A stretch of 64,000 bases of DNA from JAFGJQ01 sp964495075. GTDB taxonomy: Bacteria; Planctomycetota; Phycisphaerae; UBA1845. Below the pieces are notes generated by a model. It searched no databases and was not told the origin of the DNA. It saw nothing but the letters and a program-made list of their open reading frames with translations. The stretch covers positions 28,209-92,208 of the forward strand of contig CAZBUJ010000012.1 of assembly GCA_964495075.1 (NCBI GenBank). Direction: 5' to 3'. The translations under genes were made by a program, and so were the position numbers. Shown piece by piece: positions 17,064-24,587 of this stretch. Numbering within the stretch: position 1 is the stretch's first letter; each line of letters starts with the position of its first letter.

Positions 17064-17079
17064 ATTAGAGGCGTCTAAT
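17064..17079. promoter_or_regulatory. Inverted repeat ATTAGA-GGCG-TCTAAT
   Basis: Perfect 6-bp arms with a 4-nt spacer in an otherwise GC-rich stretch. It could be an operator or the core of a weak hairpin after the kinase gene, which ends about 180 nt upstream. No T-run follows. Confidence 0.35.
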
Positions 17080-17529
17080 AGTCCGAACGGAGCGACTTGG
17101 CTTCTGTTACGGTTGTCTTTAGGCGAAACTGGGCTTGTGCGACACGCTCTCGCGTTCCCTGGGATGGTCGGGCTTGGCTGTCCGGGGTTGGCGTGGTGCG
17201 GCTGGGTCACTGGCGCTGCCCCCTGCGCTGAGCGTAGACTTTCAGGCGTGAACCCACCGTCGTCGTCGAGAACGGAATTCTCTGTCTCATTGAGCGCAGG
17301 GCCCTGCGCTTCGCTCATGCTGAGGGCCACGACCGCGATCAACCGGTCGAGCGTCCGGCCGGGGCGAACGTGGGACCGACGGCGCACCCACGAACGACGT
17401 GGCGATTCCGGGGTGGGCAAGCCCGGGAGCCCCGGTGGCGCGCCGACCCCTGCGGTGTCCCGACGCGGTCGGGGGCTATTACTGGACAGTGAGAGGATTC
17501 GAGCGGGAACTGAGGAAAGGGAAAGAACG

Positions 17530-18648
17530 ATGCAGGTCTGCACCACCAAAGTAGTGGCGTCCGCGGTCATCCTGGTGCTTGGCGGCGGTTTCGTCCTGGT
17601 CCGCGGCGGGGACCTCTCACCACCGCCCGGGCCCGTCACGCCCACGATGAAAACGCTTGACGAAGTCGAGGCGCGCACGCCGATCGGTTCGCTGCCGTAC
17701 ACGATCAATCTGGCGGGTTCGTACTACCTCGCCTCGAACATGACGGGCGGCTCGACGCAGAACGGTATCACGATATCGGCCAGCAACGTAAGTCTGGACC
17801 TTAACGGATTCGACTTGATCGGGGTCACCGGTTCACTGAACGGCATCACCATACCGGAAGCGCAGTTCAACATCGCCATCCGCAATGGCACAATCCGGGC
17901 CTGGGGGGGCGCAGGCGTGAATGGCGCCCAAGCCAGCAACTGTCAGCTCGAGCACGTGCGAGCCTACGGCAACGGCGACCACGGTCTGCACGTCGATCAG
18001 GGCAGCACAGTAGTGGATTGTGCGGCTCGGTCCAACACCATGTCCGGCATCGTGGCCGGAAACGCGAGCACGATTCGCGGCTGCACCGCCCGCAACAACG
18101 GTGAGGACGGCATCCAGGCCGGCCGGGGGAGCGCCGTCATCGCCTGTACCGGACGCGATAACACGGACGACGGGATTCAGGTCGGCTCCGGCAGCACGGT
18201 CACCGTCTGCACGGCCACCACGAATGAAGACGACGGTATCAACGTCGGCCTTGGTTGCACGGTCGCCGGCTGCACCGCGGCGGAAAACCTCGAGGACGGA
18301 ATCCAGGCCGACGTCGGTAGCACGGTGCGGGCGTGCACGGCGAGTCTGAACGTGGACGACGGGATTCAAGTGACGGGCGGCTGCCACGTTGCGGCGAACA
18401 CGTGCGATGGGAACGGTACCGCGGGCGGCGCTGCCGGCATTCACCTTACCGCCAGCGACAACCGCATTGACGGCAACAACGTGACCACCAATGGCATCGG
18501 CATCGACGTCGACGCGGGAGGCAATCTCATCATCCGCAACAGCGCCCGCGGGAACGGGGTCGACTACGACATCGTCGGCGGCAACAAGGTCGGTACGATT
18601 ACAAACGATCCCACGATCGCCGGACCGTGGGCCAATTTTCTTTACTAG
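17530..18648 (+). CDS. Exported right-handed parallel beta-helix protein with exact 21-residue coils
   Basis: Extracytoplasmic beta-helix protein of 372 residues, function unknown. Seen: hydrophobic N-terminus (residues 7-24, V-V-A-S-A-V-I-L-V-L-G-G-G-F-V-L-V); then the K-T-L-D-E-V-E-A-R-T-P-I ... L-P-Y-T-I ... G-S-Y-Y-L entry segment that I know from other planctomycete beta-helix proteins; then NosD-like coils. Residues 145-291 form seven consecutive coils of exactly 21 residues, each with N-x-x-D-G-I-x-V and a C-T near the end, making ladders of Asn, Ile and Cys. The ATG at 17530 is preceded by GAGGAAAGGGAAAG. No sorting signal or dockerin at the C-terminus (ends P-W-A-N-F-L-Y). A secreted W-x-E-N-x-G-W repeat protein follows after 21 nt. 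Confidence 0.8.
   Translation: MQVCTTKVVASAVILVLGGGFVLVRGGDLSPPPGPVTPTMKTLDEVEARTPIGSLPYTINLAGSYYLASNMTGGSTQNGITISASNVSLDLNGFDLIGVTGSLNGITIPEAQFNIAIRNGTIRAWGGAGVNGAQASNCQLEHVRAYGNGDHGLHVDQGSTVVDCAARSNTMSGIVAGNASTIRGCTARNNGEDGIQAGRGSAVIACTGRDNTDDGIQVGSGSTVTVCTATTNEDDGINVGLGCTVAGCTAAENLEDGIQADVGSTVRACTASLNVDDGIQVTGGCHVAANTCDGNGTAGGAAGIHLTASDNRIDGNNVTTNGIGIDVDAGGNLIIRNSARGNGVDYDIVGGNKVGTITNDPTIAGPWANFLY
17962..18402 (+). repeat. Seven 63-bp in-frame tandem repeats encoding beta-helix coils
   Basis: Units begin at 17962, 18025, 18088, 18151, 18214, 18277 and 18340, each exactly 63 bp. At protein level each unit reads roughly A-x-x-N-x-x-D-G-I-x-V-x-x-G-S-T-V-x-x-C-T. DNA identity between units is moderate, so expansion is not recent. 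Confidence 0.8.
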
Positions 18649-18669
18649 GGCTCGTTTGGGGGGTTTCGA

Positions 18670-19338
18670 ATGATGCGAGGCGCCCATGCCATTGTGCTCG
18701 TCGCCGCGCTGGCCGGCTCCGCCGCCGTTCGCGGGGAGGTGGGGATTCAACCCGACCACTGCTTCAACTGGGCAGAGAATATCGGCTGGATGAACTGGTG
18801 TGACGCCGACGGTGGGGCCGGCGCTGTCTTGCTGCACGCCACATTCCTCTCCGGGTTCATCTGGGCGGAAAACGTCGGTTGGATCAACCTCGGCGATGGC
18901 TCGCCCGTGGACGGTGTTCACTATGCAAACGCCGACGACACGGACTTTGGCGTCAACGTGGACCCAGAGACGGGCGATCTGTTTGGCCTGGCGTGGGGTG
19001 AGAACATCGGCTGGCTGAATTTCGACACGGCGTTGCTGGGTGATGAGCGGGCGCGGTGGGACGCCTGCTCGCGCCGATTCTCCGGTTTCGTCTGGGGCGA
19101 GAACGTCGGTTGGGTGAATCTGGATGACGCCGTCCGATACGTCGGCGCGGGCCCGTGTGCCTTAGGTGATTACGACTGCGATGGTGTCGTCAGCCTGGCG
19201 GATTTCGGTGCCTTGGCCCTCTATTTTGGCGGGCCCGATGTCGCGGTCGACTGTCCGGCCTTCGATTCGGACGGCGATGGTGACGTCGATCTCGTGGACG
19301 TCGCCGATTTCCAGTCAGCGTTCGATGGAGGGCTGTGA
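18670..19338 (+). CDS. Secreted protein with four W-x-E-N-x-G-W repeats and a dockerin-like C-terminus
   Basis: Exported 222-residue protein. Seen: signal peptide (A-I-V-L-V-A-A-L-A-G-S-A-A-V-R-G); four copies of W-A/G-E-N-I/V-G-W-x-N at residues 34-42, 65-73, 109-117 and 142-150; and a C-terminal pair of Ca-binding-type loops (D-Y-D-C-D-G-V-V-S-L-A-D-F and D-S-D-G-D-G-D-V-D-L-V-D-V). Similar aromatic S/E-N-I-G-W repeats occur in cell-surface proteins of several uncultured bacterial groups, but I know of no assigned function. The first repeats alternate with short hydrophobic strands (L-S-G-F-I-W, F-G-L-A-W, F-S-G-F-V-W), suggesting a small beta-propeller or beta-sheet stack. Probably in one transcript with the beta-helix gene 21 nt upstream. 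Either ATG at 18670 or 18673 could be the start. Confidence 0.75.
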   Translation: MMRGAHAIVLVAALAGSAAVRGEVGIQPDHCFNWAENIGWMNWCDADGGAGAVLLHATFLSGFIWAENVGWINLGDGSPVDGVHYANADDTDFGVNVDPETGDLFGLAWGENIGWLNFDTALLGDERARWDACSRRFSGFVWGENVGWVNLDDAVRYVGAGPCALGDYDCDGVVSLADFGALALYFGGPDVAVDCPAFDSDGDGDVDLVDVADFQSAFDGGL

Positions 19339-19340
19339 GC

Positions 19341-19360
19341 CGGCATTCGCACGAATGCCG
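19341..19360 (+). terminator. Perfect stem-loop between secreted-protein gene and glycan cluster
   Basis: CGGCATTC (19341-19348) pairs with GAATGCCG (19353-19360) around a GCAC loop, beginning two bases after the upstream stop codon. There is no T-run. The next gene's ribosome site (AAGGAG) follows within 15 nt, so it may be a terminator, an mRNA 3'-end stabiliser or a translation modulator. Confidence 0.5.
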
Positions 19361-19381
19361 CGGCAACAAGGAGCGTGATAC

Positions 19382-20608
19382 ATGCCCACTCGCCACAACA
19401 GGCTCGGGTCCGCCGCTTGGCCTCCGCGGCGCGTCATGGCGTACTGTCATGACAGCGTCGGGATCGGTCACCTGCGTCGCACGCTGACGATCTGCGAACA
19501 TCTGGGGCATGTCTTTCCGCGAACTTCGTTTCTACTCGCGACCGGCACCCCGTATTTTCCCATGTTCAAGCCGGCCGCCGCCGTTGACTACATCAAGTTG
19601 CCGGCCTTGGCGAAGCGGGGCGACGGGACCTATTGCCCCAAGTTCCTGGAAATCCCGGCGGAGCGACTTCTCCGCTGCCGGGAGAGCCTCTTGCGACTGG
19701 TGGCTGACCAGTTCGAGCCCGACATGCTGCTGGTGGACAAGGCTCCGCTGGGGGTGTGCCGGGAGCTCATTCCCACGCTTCGATGGTTGCGTCGGGAGCG
19801 GCCCGAGGTTCGAACCGTCTTCGGCATGCGCGATATAGAAGACACCCCGAAAGCGACGAAGCGGCAGTGGGGATCGAACGGCACGTCGGCGCTCATCGAA
19901 CAGTGCTACGACGAGGTATGGGTCTACGGCATGCGGGATGTCTTCGATGTCGGCGCGAAGTACGGTCTGTCGCGGCGAATCCGGCAGAAGCTTCGCTACA
20001 TGGGATACATTCGCCGGTCCCCGTGCCGCCACGCGCTTCGCGCCGGTCAGGCACGTGAACTTCTCGTGACGGTCGGCGGCGGGACGGATGGCGAGGATGT
20101 GATCGAGGCGTTCCTGGCTGAAGCCGCCCGCCGGGTGGCAGGGGTGGGCGTTCGGTCAACGATCGTCGGCGGGCCTGATCTGCCGATCGACGCGCGAAGG
20201 CGGTTGAGTGCCGCAGCGTCGAAACTCGAGGGAGTCGAGTGGCTTGATTACACCGAGTGTCTGAGCTGCCGCATTCGACGGTCGGAGGCCGTGGTGTCCA
20301 TGGGAGGGTACAACACGTTGTGTGAGGTCGTGGCGCACCGCAAGCCGGCAGTGGTGGTACCGCGTACGCACCCCCGGCTGGAGCAGACGATCCGTGCCGT
20401 GCTCTGGCAGAAGCGGGGCGCCATTCGAACGCTTCCCCGCGAATCGCTGACCCCGCGGGCGCTGGCGGACCAGGTGATCGATATGTTGGCGTGCCATCCG
20501 GCCCAGACCGTACCGCTGCTGGACTTTCGGGGCCTCGATCGAATAGCCGACCGGTGCCGCGCGCTGTGGTTCAAGGACACATCCCATGCGGTTGCTGTAC
20601 GTGTGTAG
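19382..20608 (+). CDS. Predicted glycosyltransferase (GT-B fold, MurG/COG4671-like)
   Basis: Probable GT-B glycosyltransferase of 408 residues, first gene of a glycan cluster. Seen: an N-terminal acceptor domain with M-A-Y-C-H-D-S-V-G-I-G-H-L-R-R (residues 19-33), the G-x-G-H loop typical of MurG-like enzymes; and a C-terminal donor domain with L-L-V-T-V-G-G-G-T-D-G, then V-V-S-M-G-G-Y-N-T-L-C-E-V-V-A and P-A-V-V-V-P-R, matching the nucleotide-sugar-binding region of the family. AAGGAG upstream supports the ATG at 19382. The stop overlaps the next gene by 23 bp, so translation is likely coupled. Donor sugar unknown. Confidence 0.8.
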   Translation: MPTRHNRLGSAAWPPRRVMAYCHDSVGIGHLRRTLTICEHLGHVFPRTSFLLATGTPYFPMFKPAAAVDYIKLPALAKRGDGTYCPKFLEIPAERLLRCRESLLRLVADQFEPDMLLVDKAPLGVCRELIPTLRWLRRERPEVRTVFGMRDIEDTPKATKRQWGSNGTSALIEQCYDEVWVYGMRDVFDVGAKYGLSRRIRQKLRYMGYIRRSPCRHALRAGQARELLVTVGGGTDGEDVIEAFLAEAARRVAGVGVRSTIVGGPDLPIDARRRLSAAASKLEGVEWLDYTECLSCRIRRSEAVVSMGGYNTLCEVVAHRKPAVVVPRTHPRLEQTIRAVLWQKRGAIRTLPRESLTPRALADQVIDMLACHPAQTVPLLDFRGLDRIADRCRALWFKDTSHAVAVRV

Positions 20609-21881
20609 CGACTTCGGTATCGCCCCCTCAGGCACCAAAGGGGCATCCGTCCATCTCCGGGCGATCACGCGGGCCCTGTCCGAGATGGGGCACGAAGTTC
20701 TCTTTCTCAGCCCGCAGGACGGGCCGGACGGTGACCACCCGGCCCGCCGGCTGCTGCCGGCCGGCAGCGGCTCCGTCGGCAAGAATACGAAGCTTCTCAA
20801 GCAGTGGATGCTGGATCGAGGTTTCGGCGACGCGCTGCCCAAAGAGTTGCGGCCGCTTCTGTACAACGCATGGGTCCGTGATCGCGCCCGGGCCGCCCTG
20901 GCGGCGTCGCGGCCGGATGCGATCGTCGAACGGCTGTCGCTTCTGGGCCATGTCGGGTTGGATCTTGCGGAATCGCTTGATCTCCCGCTGGTCGTCGAGG
21001 TCAACGCGCTGCTGGTTGAGGAGGCGCGGGCCTTTCGTTCGCTCGAGTTGGAAAGACTGGCGGCGGCCATGGAACGCCGCGTCCTCGAGCGGGCGGACGC
21101 CGTGGTGGTTGTGTCGGCGGCGCTGGCGGAACGTTTGCAGGGCATGGGCATCGCGCCCCGCAAGCTACACGTGATTCCGAATGGCGCTGACGTTGCCGCT
21201 TATGACCGGGCCGAGTCGCGGGACGTTTGCCGCGCGGCGCTGGGGCTGGATGACGCGATCGTCGTGGGGTTTGTGGGCAGCCTGAAGAGCTGGCATGGTG
21301 TGGACGTGCTGCTGGCCGCCTTCGAGCGCTTTCTGGCCGGTCGGCCGACCGCCCGTTTGCTCATCGTGGGCTCAGGACCGGCCATGGCGATGTTGCGTGA
21401 AATGGTCGCCCGTTCCGGCATGGAACGGTCGGTGATTTTCACCGGGGCGGTGCCGCACGACCACGTGCCGCGGCTGCTGCGAGCCATGGACGTGGCGGTA
21501 GCCCCGTTCAAGCCCGTCGATCATTTCTACTTCTCGCCGATCAAGCTGTTCGAGTATATGGCAGCGGGCTTGTGTGTCGTCGCCTCACGTCTCGGGCAGA
21601 TCGAGGAAATCGTCGCCGATCACAGGAACGGATTGCTGTGCGAGCCGGGCGATGCGGACAGCCTGTATCGCGCCTTGCGCCTGGCTGACGAGTCGCCTGA
21701 ACTGCGGCGCCGTCTCGGCACCGCCGCGGCCCGGACTGTACGGGGCCGCTACACATGGCGGCGCACGGCCGAGGCCGTCGCGCGCGTCATCGAAACCACC
21801 GTCGAGCGGTTTCACTCGCGGGACGCCCGCAGGGCCGGTGGCGCTGCCCGGCGGGTGCCCAAGATAGGGGTCAGGCCGTGA
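20586..21881 (+). CDS. GT4-family glycosyltransferase
   Basis: GT-B retaining glycosyltransferase, 431 residues. Seen: N-terminal R-L-L-Y-V-C-S-D-F-G-I ... G-A-S-V-H-L-R-A-I-T-R-A-L (acceptor domain, glycine loop); E-V-N-A-L-L; V-I-P-N-G-A-D; then the GT4 donor site V-G-F-V-G-S-L-K-S-W-H-G, L-L-I-V-G-S-G-P, V-I-F-T-G-A-V-P, and F-E-Y-M-A-A-G-L-C-V-V-A-S with the upstream V-A-P-F-K-P. Its start lies 23 bp inside the preceding gene, and its TGA overlaps the GTG of the next gene. It should add a sugar to a lipid- or sugar-linked intermediate on the cytoplasmic face of the membrane. Confidence 0.87.
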   Translation: MRLLYVCSDFGIAPSGTKGASVHLRAITRALSEMGHEVLFLSPQDGPDGDHPARRLLPAGSGSVGKNTKLLKQWMLDRGFGDALPKELRPLLYNAWVRDRARAALAASRPDAIVERLSLLGHVGLDLAESLDLPLVVEVNALLVEEARAFRSLELERLAAAMERRVLERADAVVVVSAALAERLQGMGIAPRKLHVIPNGADVAAYDRAESRDVCRAALGLDDAIVVGFVGSLKSWHGVDVLLAAFERFLAGRPTARLLIVGSGPAMAMLREMVARSGMERSVIFTGAVPHDHVPRLLRAMDVAVAPFKPVDHFYFSPIKLFEYMAAGLCVVASRLGQIEEIVADHRNGLLCEPGDADSLYRALRLADESPELRRRLGTAAARTVRGRYTWRRTAEAVARVIETTVERFHSRDARRAGGAARRVPKIGVRP

Positions 21882-23248
21882 GCCAGGAGTGTCGCGGAGC
21901 AACGGTGGCGTCCGGGTCGGGGGTGCGGGTGGGGTACGTCCTGCGCATGTACCCGCGTTTCAGCGAGACATTCGTCGTCAATGAAATTCGCGAACTGGAA
22001 CGCCAGGGCCTCGACGTGCGCATACTCGCGCTGCGCAAGCCGAGCGAGGGGATTTTTCACGAATCGGTCTGCCGCATCAAGGCGCGGGCGTCCTACGCGC
22101 CGGCGTCCCATCACGGCCGGCGCCTCAAGATCGCGCGGGGCTTAGGCGAACTCCTGAGGCGCCATCCGCGGCGATTCGCCCGTGCCGTTGCGATCGTTCG
22201 AGCCGACGGGCAAGCAACGTGGTTTGACCTCGCCCGGGCGGCGTATGTTCTCCGCTGGGCCCGGGAGCAGACGGTGCAGCATGTGCACGTGCACTTCGGC
22301 ACGACCGCCGCCACGGTGGCACTGCTGGCCAATGTGCTGGGCGGACTGCCGTACAGCCTCACGCTGCACGCGTATGACATATTCCGCGACGACGTGAGCC
22401 GACCGCTCCTGGCTCAAAAGATCAATGCATCGCGCTTTGCCGTCACGGTATGCGATTACAACCGGCGCTTCCTGGTCGAACATTTGCGTGGCGTCGATCC
22501 GACGAAGATTCGCGTGAACTACAATGGAGTCGATCTGGATCGGTTCCGGCCGAATGGCGGGCCCCGGGATCGGTTTTTCGTGTTTGGCCTGGGACGGTTG
22601 AAGGAGAAAAAAGGGTTCATCCACCTGGTTCGCGCGATACGACGACTGCGCAACGAAGGACTTCCGGTTCACTGCCGGATTGCGGGAGAGGGCGAGGAAG
22701 AGGCGCGCCTGCGGAGAGCGATCGAGGACTGGAACCTAACAAGAGTCGTTGAACTGTGCGGTCCCGTGCACGAGGATCGGGTGCGTGAGCTGTTGCATAC
22801 GTGCGGCTGCTTCGCGCTTCCGTGTGTGGCGGGTGAGGACGGCAACGTCGACGCGTTGCCGACCGTCCTGCTGGAAGCGCTGGCGTGCGGCTGCCCCGCC
22901 GTGAGCACGCGGTTGAGCGGCGTGCCCGAGATCATCGAGGACGGCGTGAACGGGTTGCTGGTCGAGCCGGGTGACCACAAGGCTCTCGCACGCGCCATTC
23001 GGAAGACGATCGAGGATCCGGACCTGACGGCGGCCCTTGCCCGGGGCGGGCGCTGCCGGGCCGAGGAGCGATTCGATGTTCGTCGCAACGTGGCGGTGAT
23101 GCGAAGCTGGCTATGGACCGAGGCCCACAAGGCGTCCGCGTGGTCGGAGACGCCCGGGCCCGACCAGGCGACGTCTGACCGCCACGTGACCGACAAGATA
23201 GCGATGCCCGCGGGGTTCGCCCGTGACGCCGCGGCCAATGAGGTTTGA
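21878..23248 (+). CDS. GT4-family glycosyltransferase, WcaL/AmsK-like (first of a tandem pair)
   Basis: GT4 enzyme of 456 residues resembling the colanic acid/amylovoran transferases WcaL and AmsK, which carry Y-P-x-x-S-E-T-F near the N-terminus. Seen: G-Y-V-L-R-M-Y-P-R-F-S-E-T-F-V-V-N-E-I; H-V-H-V-H-F-G-T-T-A-A-T; V-N-Y-N-G-V-D-L; F-V-F-G-L-G-R-L-K-E-K-K-G-F; C-R-I-A-G-E-G-E-E; L-P-T-V-L-L-E-A-L-A-C-G-C-P-A-V-S-T (E-x7-E-type donor site). I chose the GTG at 21878, which overlaps the previous stop as GTGA; earlier in-frame ATGs lie inside the previous gene. The next gene is a close paralog. Confidence 0.88.
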   Translation: MSQECRGATVASGSGVRVGYVLRMYPRFSETFVVNEIRELERQGLDVRILALRKPSEGIFHESVCRIKARASYAPASHHGRRLKIARGLGELLRRHPRRFARAVAIVRADGQATWFDLARAAYVLRWAREQTVQHVHVHFGTTAATVALLANVLGGLPYSLTLHAYDIFRDDVSRPLLAQKINASRFAVTVCDYNRRFLVEHLRGVDPTKIRVNYNGVDLDRFRPNGGPRDRFFVFGLGRLKEKKGFIHLVRAIRRLRNEGLPVHCRIAGEGEEEARLRRAIEDWNLTRVVELCGPVHEDRVRELLHTCGCFALPCVAGEDGNVDALPTVLLEALACGCPAVSTRLSGVPEIIEDGVNGLLVEPGDHKALARAIRKTIEDPDLTAALARGGRCRAEERFDVRRNVAVMRSWLWTEAHKASAWSETPGPDQATSDRHVTDKIAMPAGFARDAAANEV

Positions 23249-24585
23249 TGATCGGGATGGCAACCGCCGACCTGCAACATCTGACCGGGGATCGCCCGCT
23301 CCGCGTGGGTTACTTGTTGCGGATGTACCCACGTTTCAGCCAGACGTTCATCGTCAATGAAGTGCTCGCCCTCGAGCGGGCGGGTCTGGATATCCGGATT
23401 GCGTCGATGCGTAAGCCCTCGGAGGGGCGTTTTCATGAGCTGGTGTGCCGGGTGCGCGCCGAAGCGGACTACCTGCCCGAGACGGTATGGGGGCATGTCC
23501 GCAAGACGTGCCGTGTTCATGGTGGGCTGGTTCGGCAGGCCCCCCGGCGGTATCTGAAAGCCCTCCGCGCGGTGCTCCGGCACACGAGTGCCACCGCCTT
23601 CGACCTCGTGCAGGCGGGCTACCTGCTACGTTGGGCGCGAAAGAAACGCATCGATCACGTGCATGTCCATTTCGGGACGAGCGAGGCGACGGTCGCCCTG
23701 CTGGCGAGAATGCTGGACGGACTGTCGTACAGTCTGGCGCTGCATGCCGTTGACGTCTTCCGCAACGATGTCGATCGGACCCTTCTCGCGAGCAAGATCA
23801 ACGCGTCGTGCTTTACGGTGGTGAACACGGAGTTTAACCTGCGCCTGGTGAAGAACCTGCCGGGCGTCAATCCCACCAAGGTCCGCCTGTGTTACAACGG
23901 CGTTGACCTGGAGCGGTTTCGACCGTCGAATCGCCCCCGCCGCGAGCGGACCGTATTGGCCGTGGGGAGGATGGTCACCAAGAAGGGATTCATCCATCTC
24001 ATCCGCGCGGTCGGTCGGCTTCGCGACAAGGGGATTCTGCTGAAGTGCAAGATCGCGGGCGAGGGCCCCGAGAAGAGACATCTCAAACAGGAGATCGACC
24101 GTCTCGGCCTGCAATCCCACGTGGTTCTGGTGGGGCCGCTTCAACATGAGCAGGTCAGCGCTCTCATGCAGCGATACAGTTGCTTTGCCCTTCCGTGCGT
24201 GCGTGCGGCGGACGGCAACATGGACGGCGTGCCGAACGTGTTGATCGAAGCGCTCGCCTCCGGCTGTCCCAGCGTGAGCACCCGGCTCAGCGGGGTGCCG
24301 GAGATCATCGAGGATGGTGTTACCGGTTTGCTGGTTGAGCCGGCGGACGACGCGGCGTTGGCGGATGCCATCGGTACGGTCGTTACAGACAGTGCGGTCT
24401 CGGCACGGCTGGCGGCGGCCGGCCGCCGTCTGGTGGAGGCGCGCTTCAACGGCCGCCGCAACACGGCCGAGTTGTGCGGGTGGCTGCGAGAGGCCGCCCA
24501 GGGTGTTCGTGCCACTGGGTCGCCGGTCGGGGTTTTCTGCGCCTCACCCGCGCCGGATACGTTGGCGCCGACCACCGAAGTGTGA
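23248..24585 (+). CDS. GT4-family glycosyltransferase, WcaL/AmsK-like (second of a tandem pair)
   Basis: Paralog of the preceding gene: G-Y-L-L-R-M-Y-P-R-F-S-Q-T-F-I-V-N-E-V, then K-P-S-E-G-R-F-H-E, H-V-H-V-H-F-G-T-S-E-A-T, C-Y-N-G-V-D-L-E-R-F, V-G-R-M-V-T-K-K-G-F-I-H-L-I-R-A-V and N-V-L-I-E-A-L-A-S-G-C-P-S-V-S-T align one to one with it. This indicates tandem duplication followed by divergence. 445 residues. The ATG at 23248 shares its A with the preceding TGA (TGATG). The pair probably adds two successive, similar sugars to the same acceptor. Confidence 0.88.
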   Translation: MIGMATADLQHLTGDRPLRVGYLLRMYPRFSQTFIVNEVLALERAGLDIRIASMRKPSEGRFHELVCRVRAEADYLPETVWGHVRKTCRVHGGLVRQAPRRYLKALRAVLRHTSATAFDLVQAGYLLRWARKKRIDHVHVHFGTSEATVALLARMLDGLSYSLALHAVDVFRNDVDRTLLASKINASCFTVVNTEFNLRLVKNLPGVNPTKVRLCYNGVDLERFRPSNRPRRERTVLAVGRMVTKKGFIHLIRAVGRLRDKGILLKCKIAGEGPEKRHLKQEIDRLGLQSHVVLVGPLQHEQVSALMQRYSCFALPCVRAADGNMDGVPNVLIEALASGCPSVSTRLSGVPEIIEDGVTGLLVEPADDAALADAIGTVVTDSAVSARLAAAGRRLVEARFNGRRNTAELCGWLREAAQGVRATGSPVGVFCASPAPDTLAPTTEV

Positions 24586-24587
24586 AC

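Larger units (their letters stand above)
16883..17529. other. 647-bp intergenic region between kinase and beta-helix gene
   Basis: No convincing gene. The plus-strand frame leading into the beta-helix protein is open back to 17113, but its upstream part is Arg/Ser/Pro-rich with no domain and would hide the signal peptide. The region contains the tandem repeat at 17019-17058 and the inverted repeat at 17064-17079; the rest holds nothing I can name. Confidence 0.45.

Noticed and set aside
17113..17529. In-frame upstream extension of the 21-residue-coil beta-helix protein.
   Set aside because: It would place about 140 Arg/Ser/Pro-rich residues before a good signal peptide and a good ribosome site.
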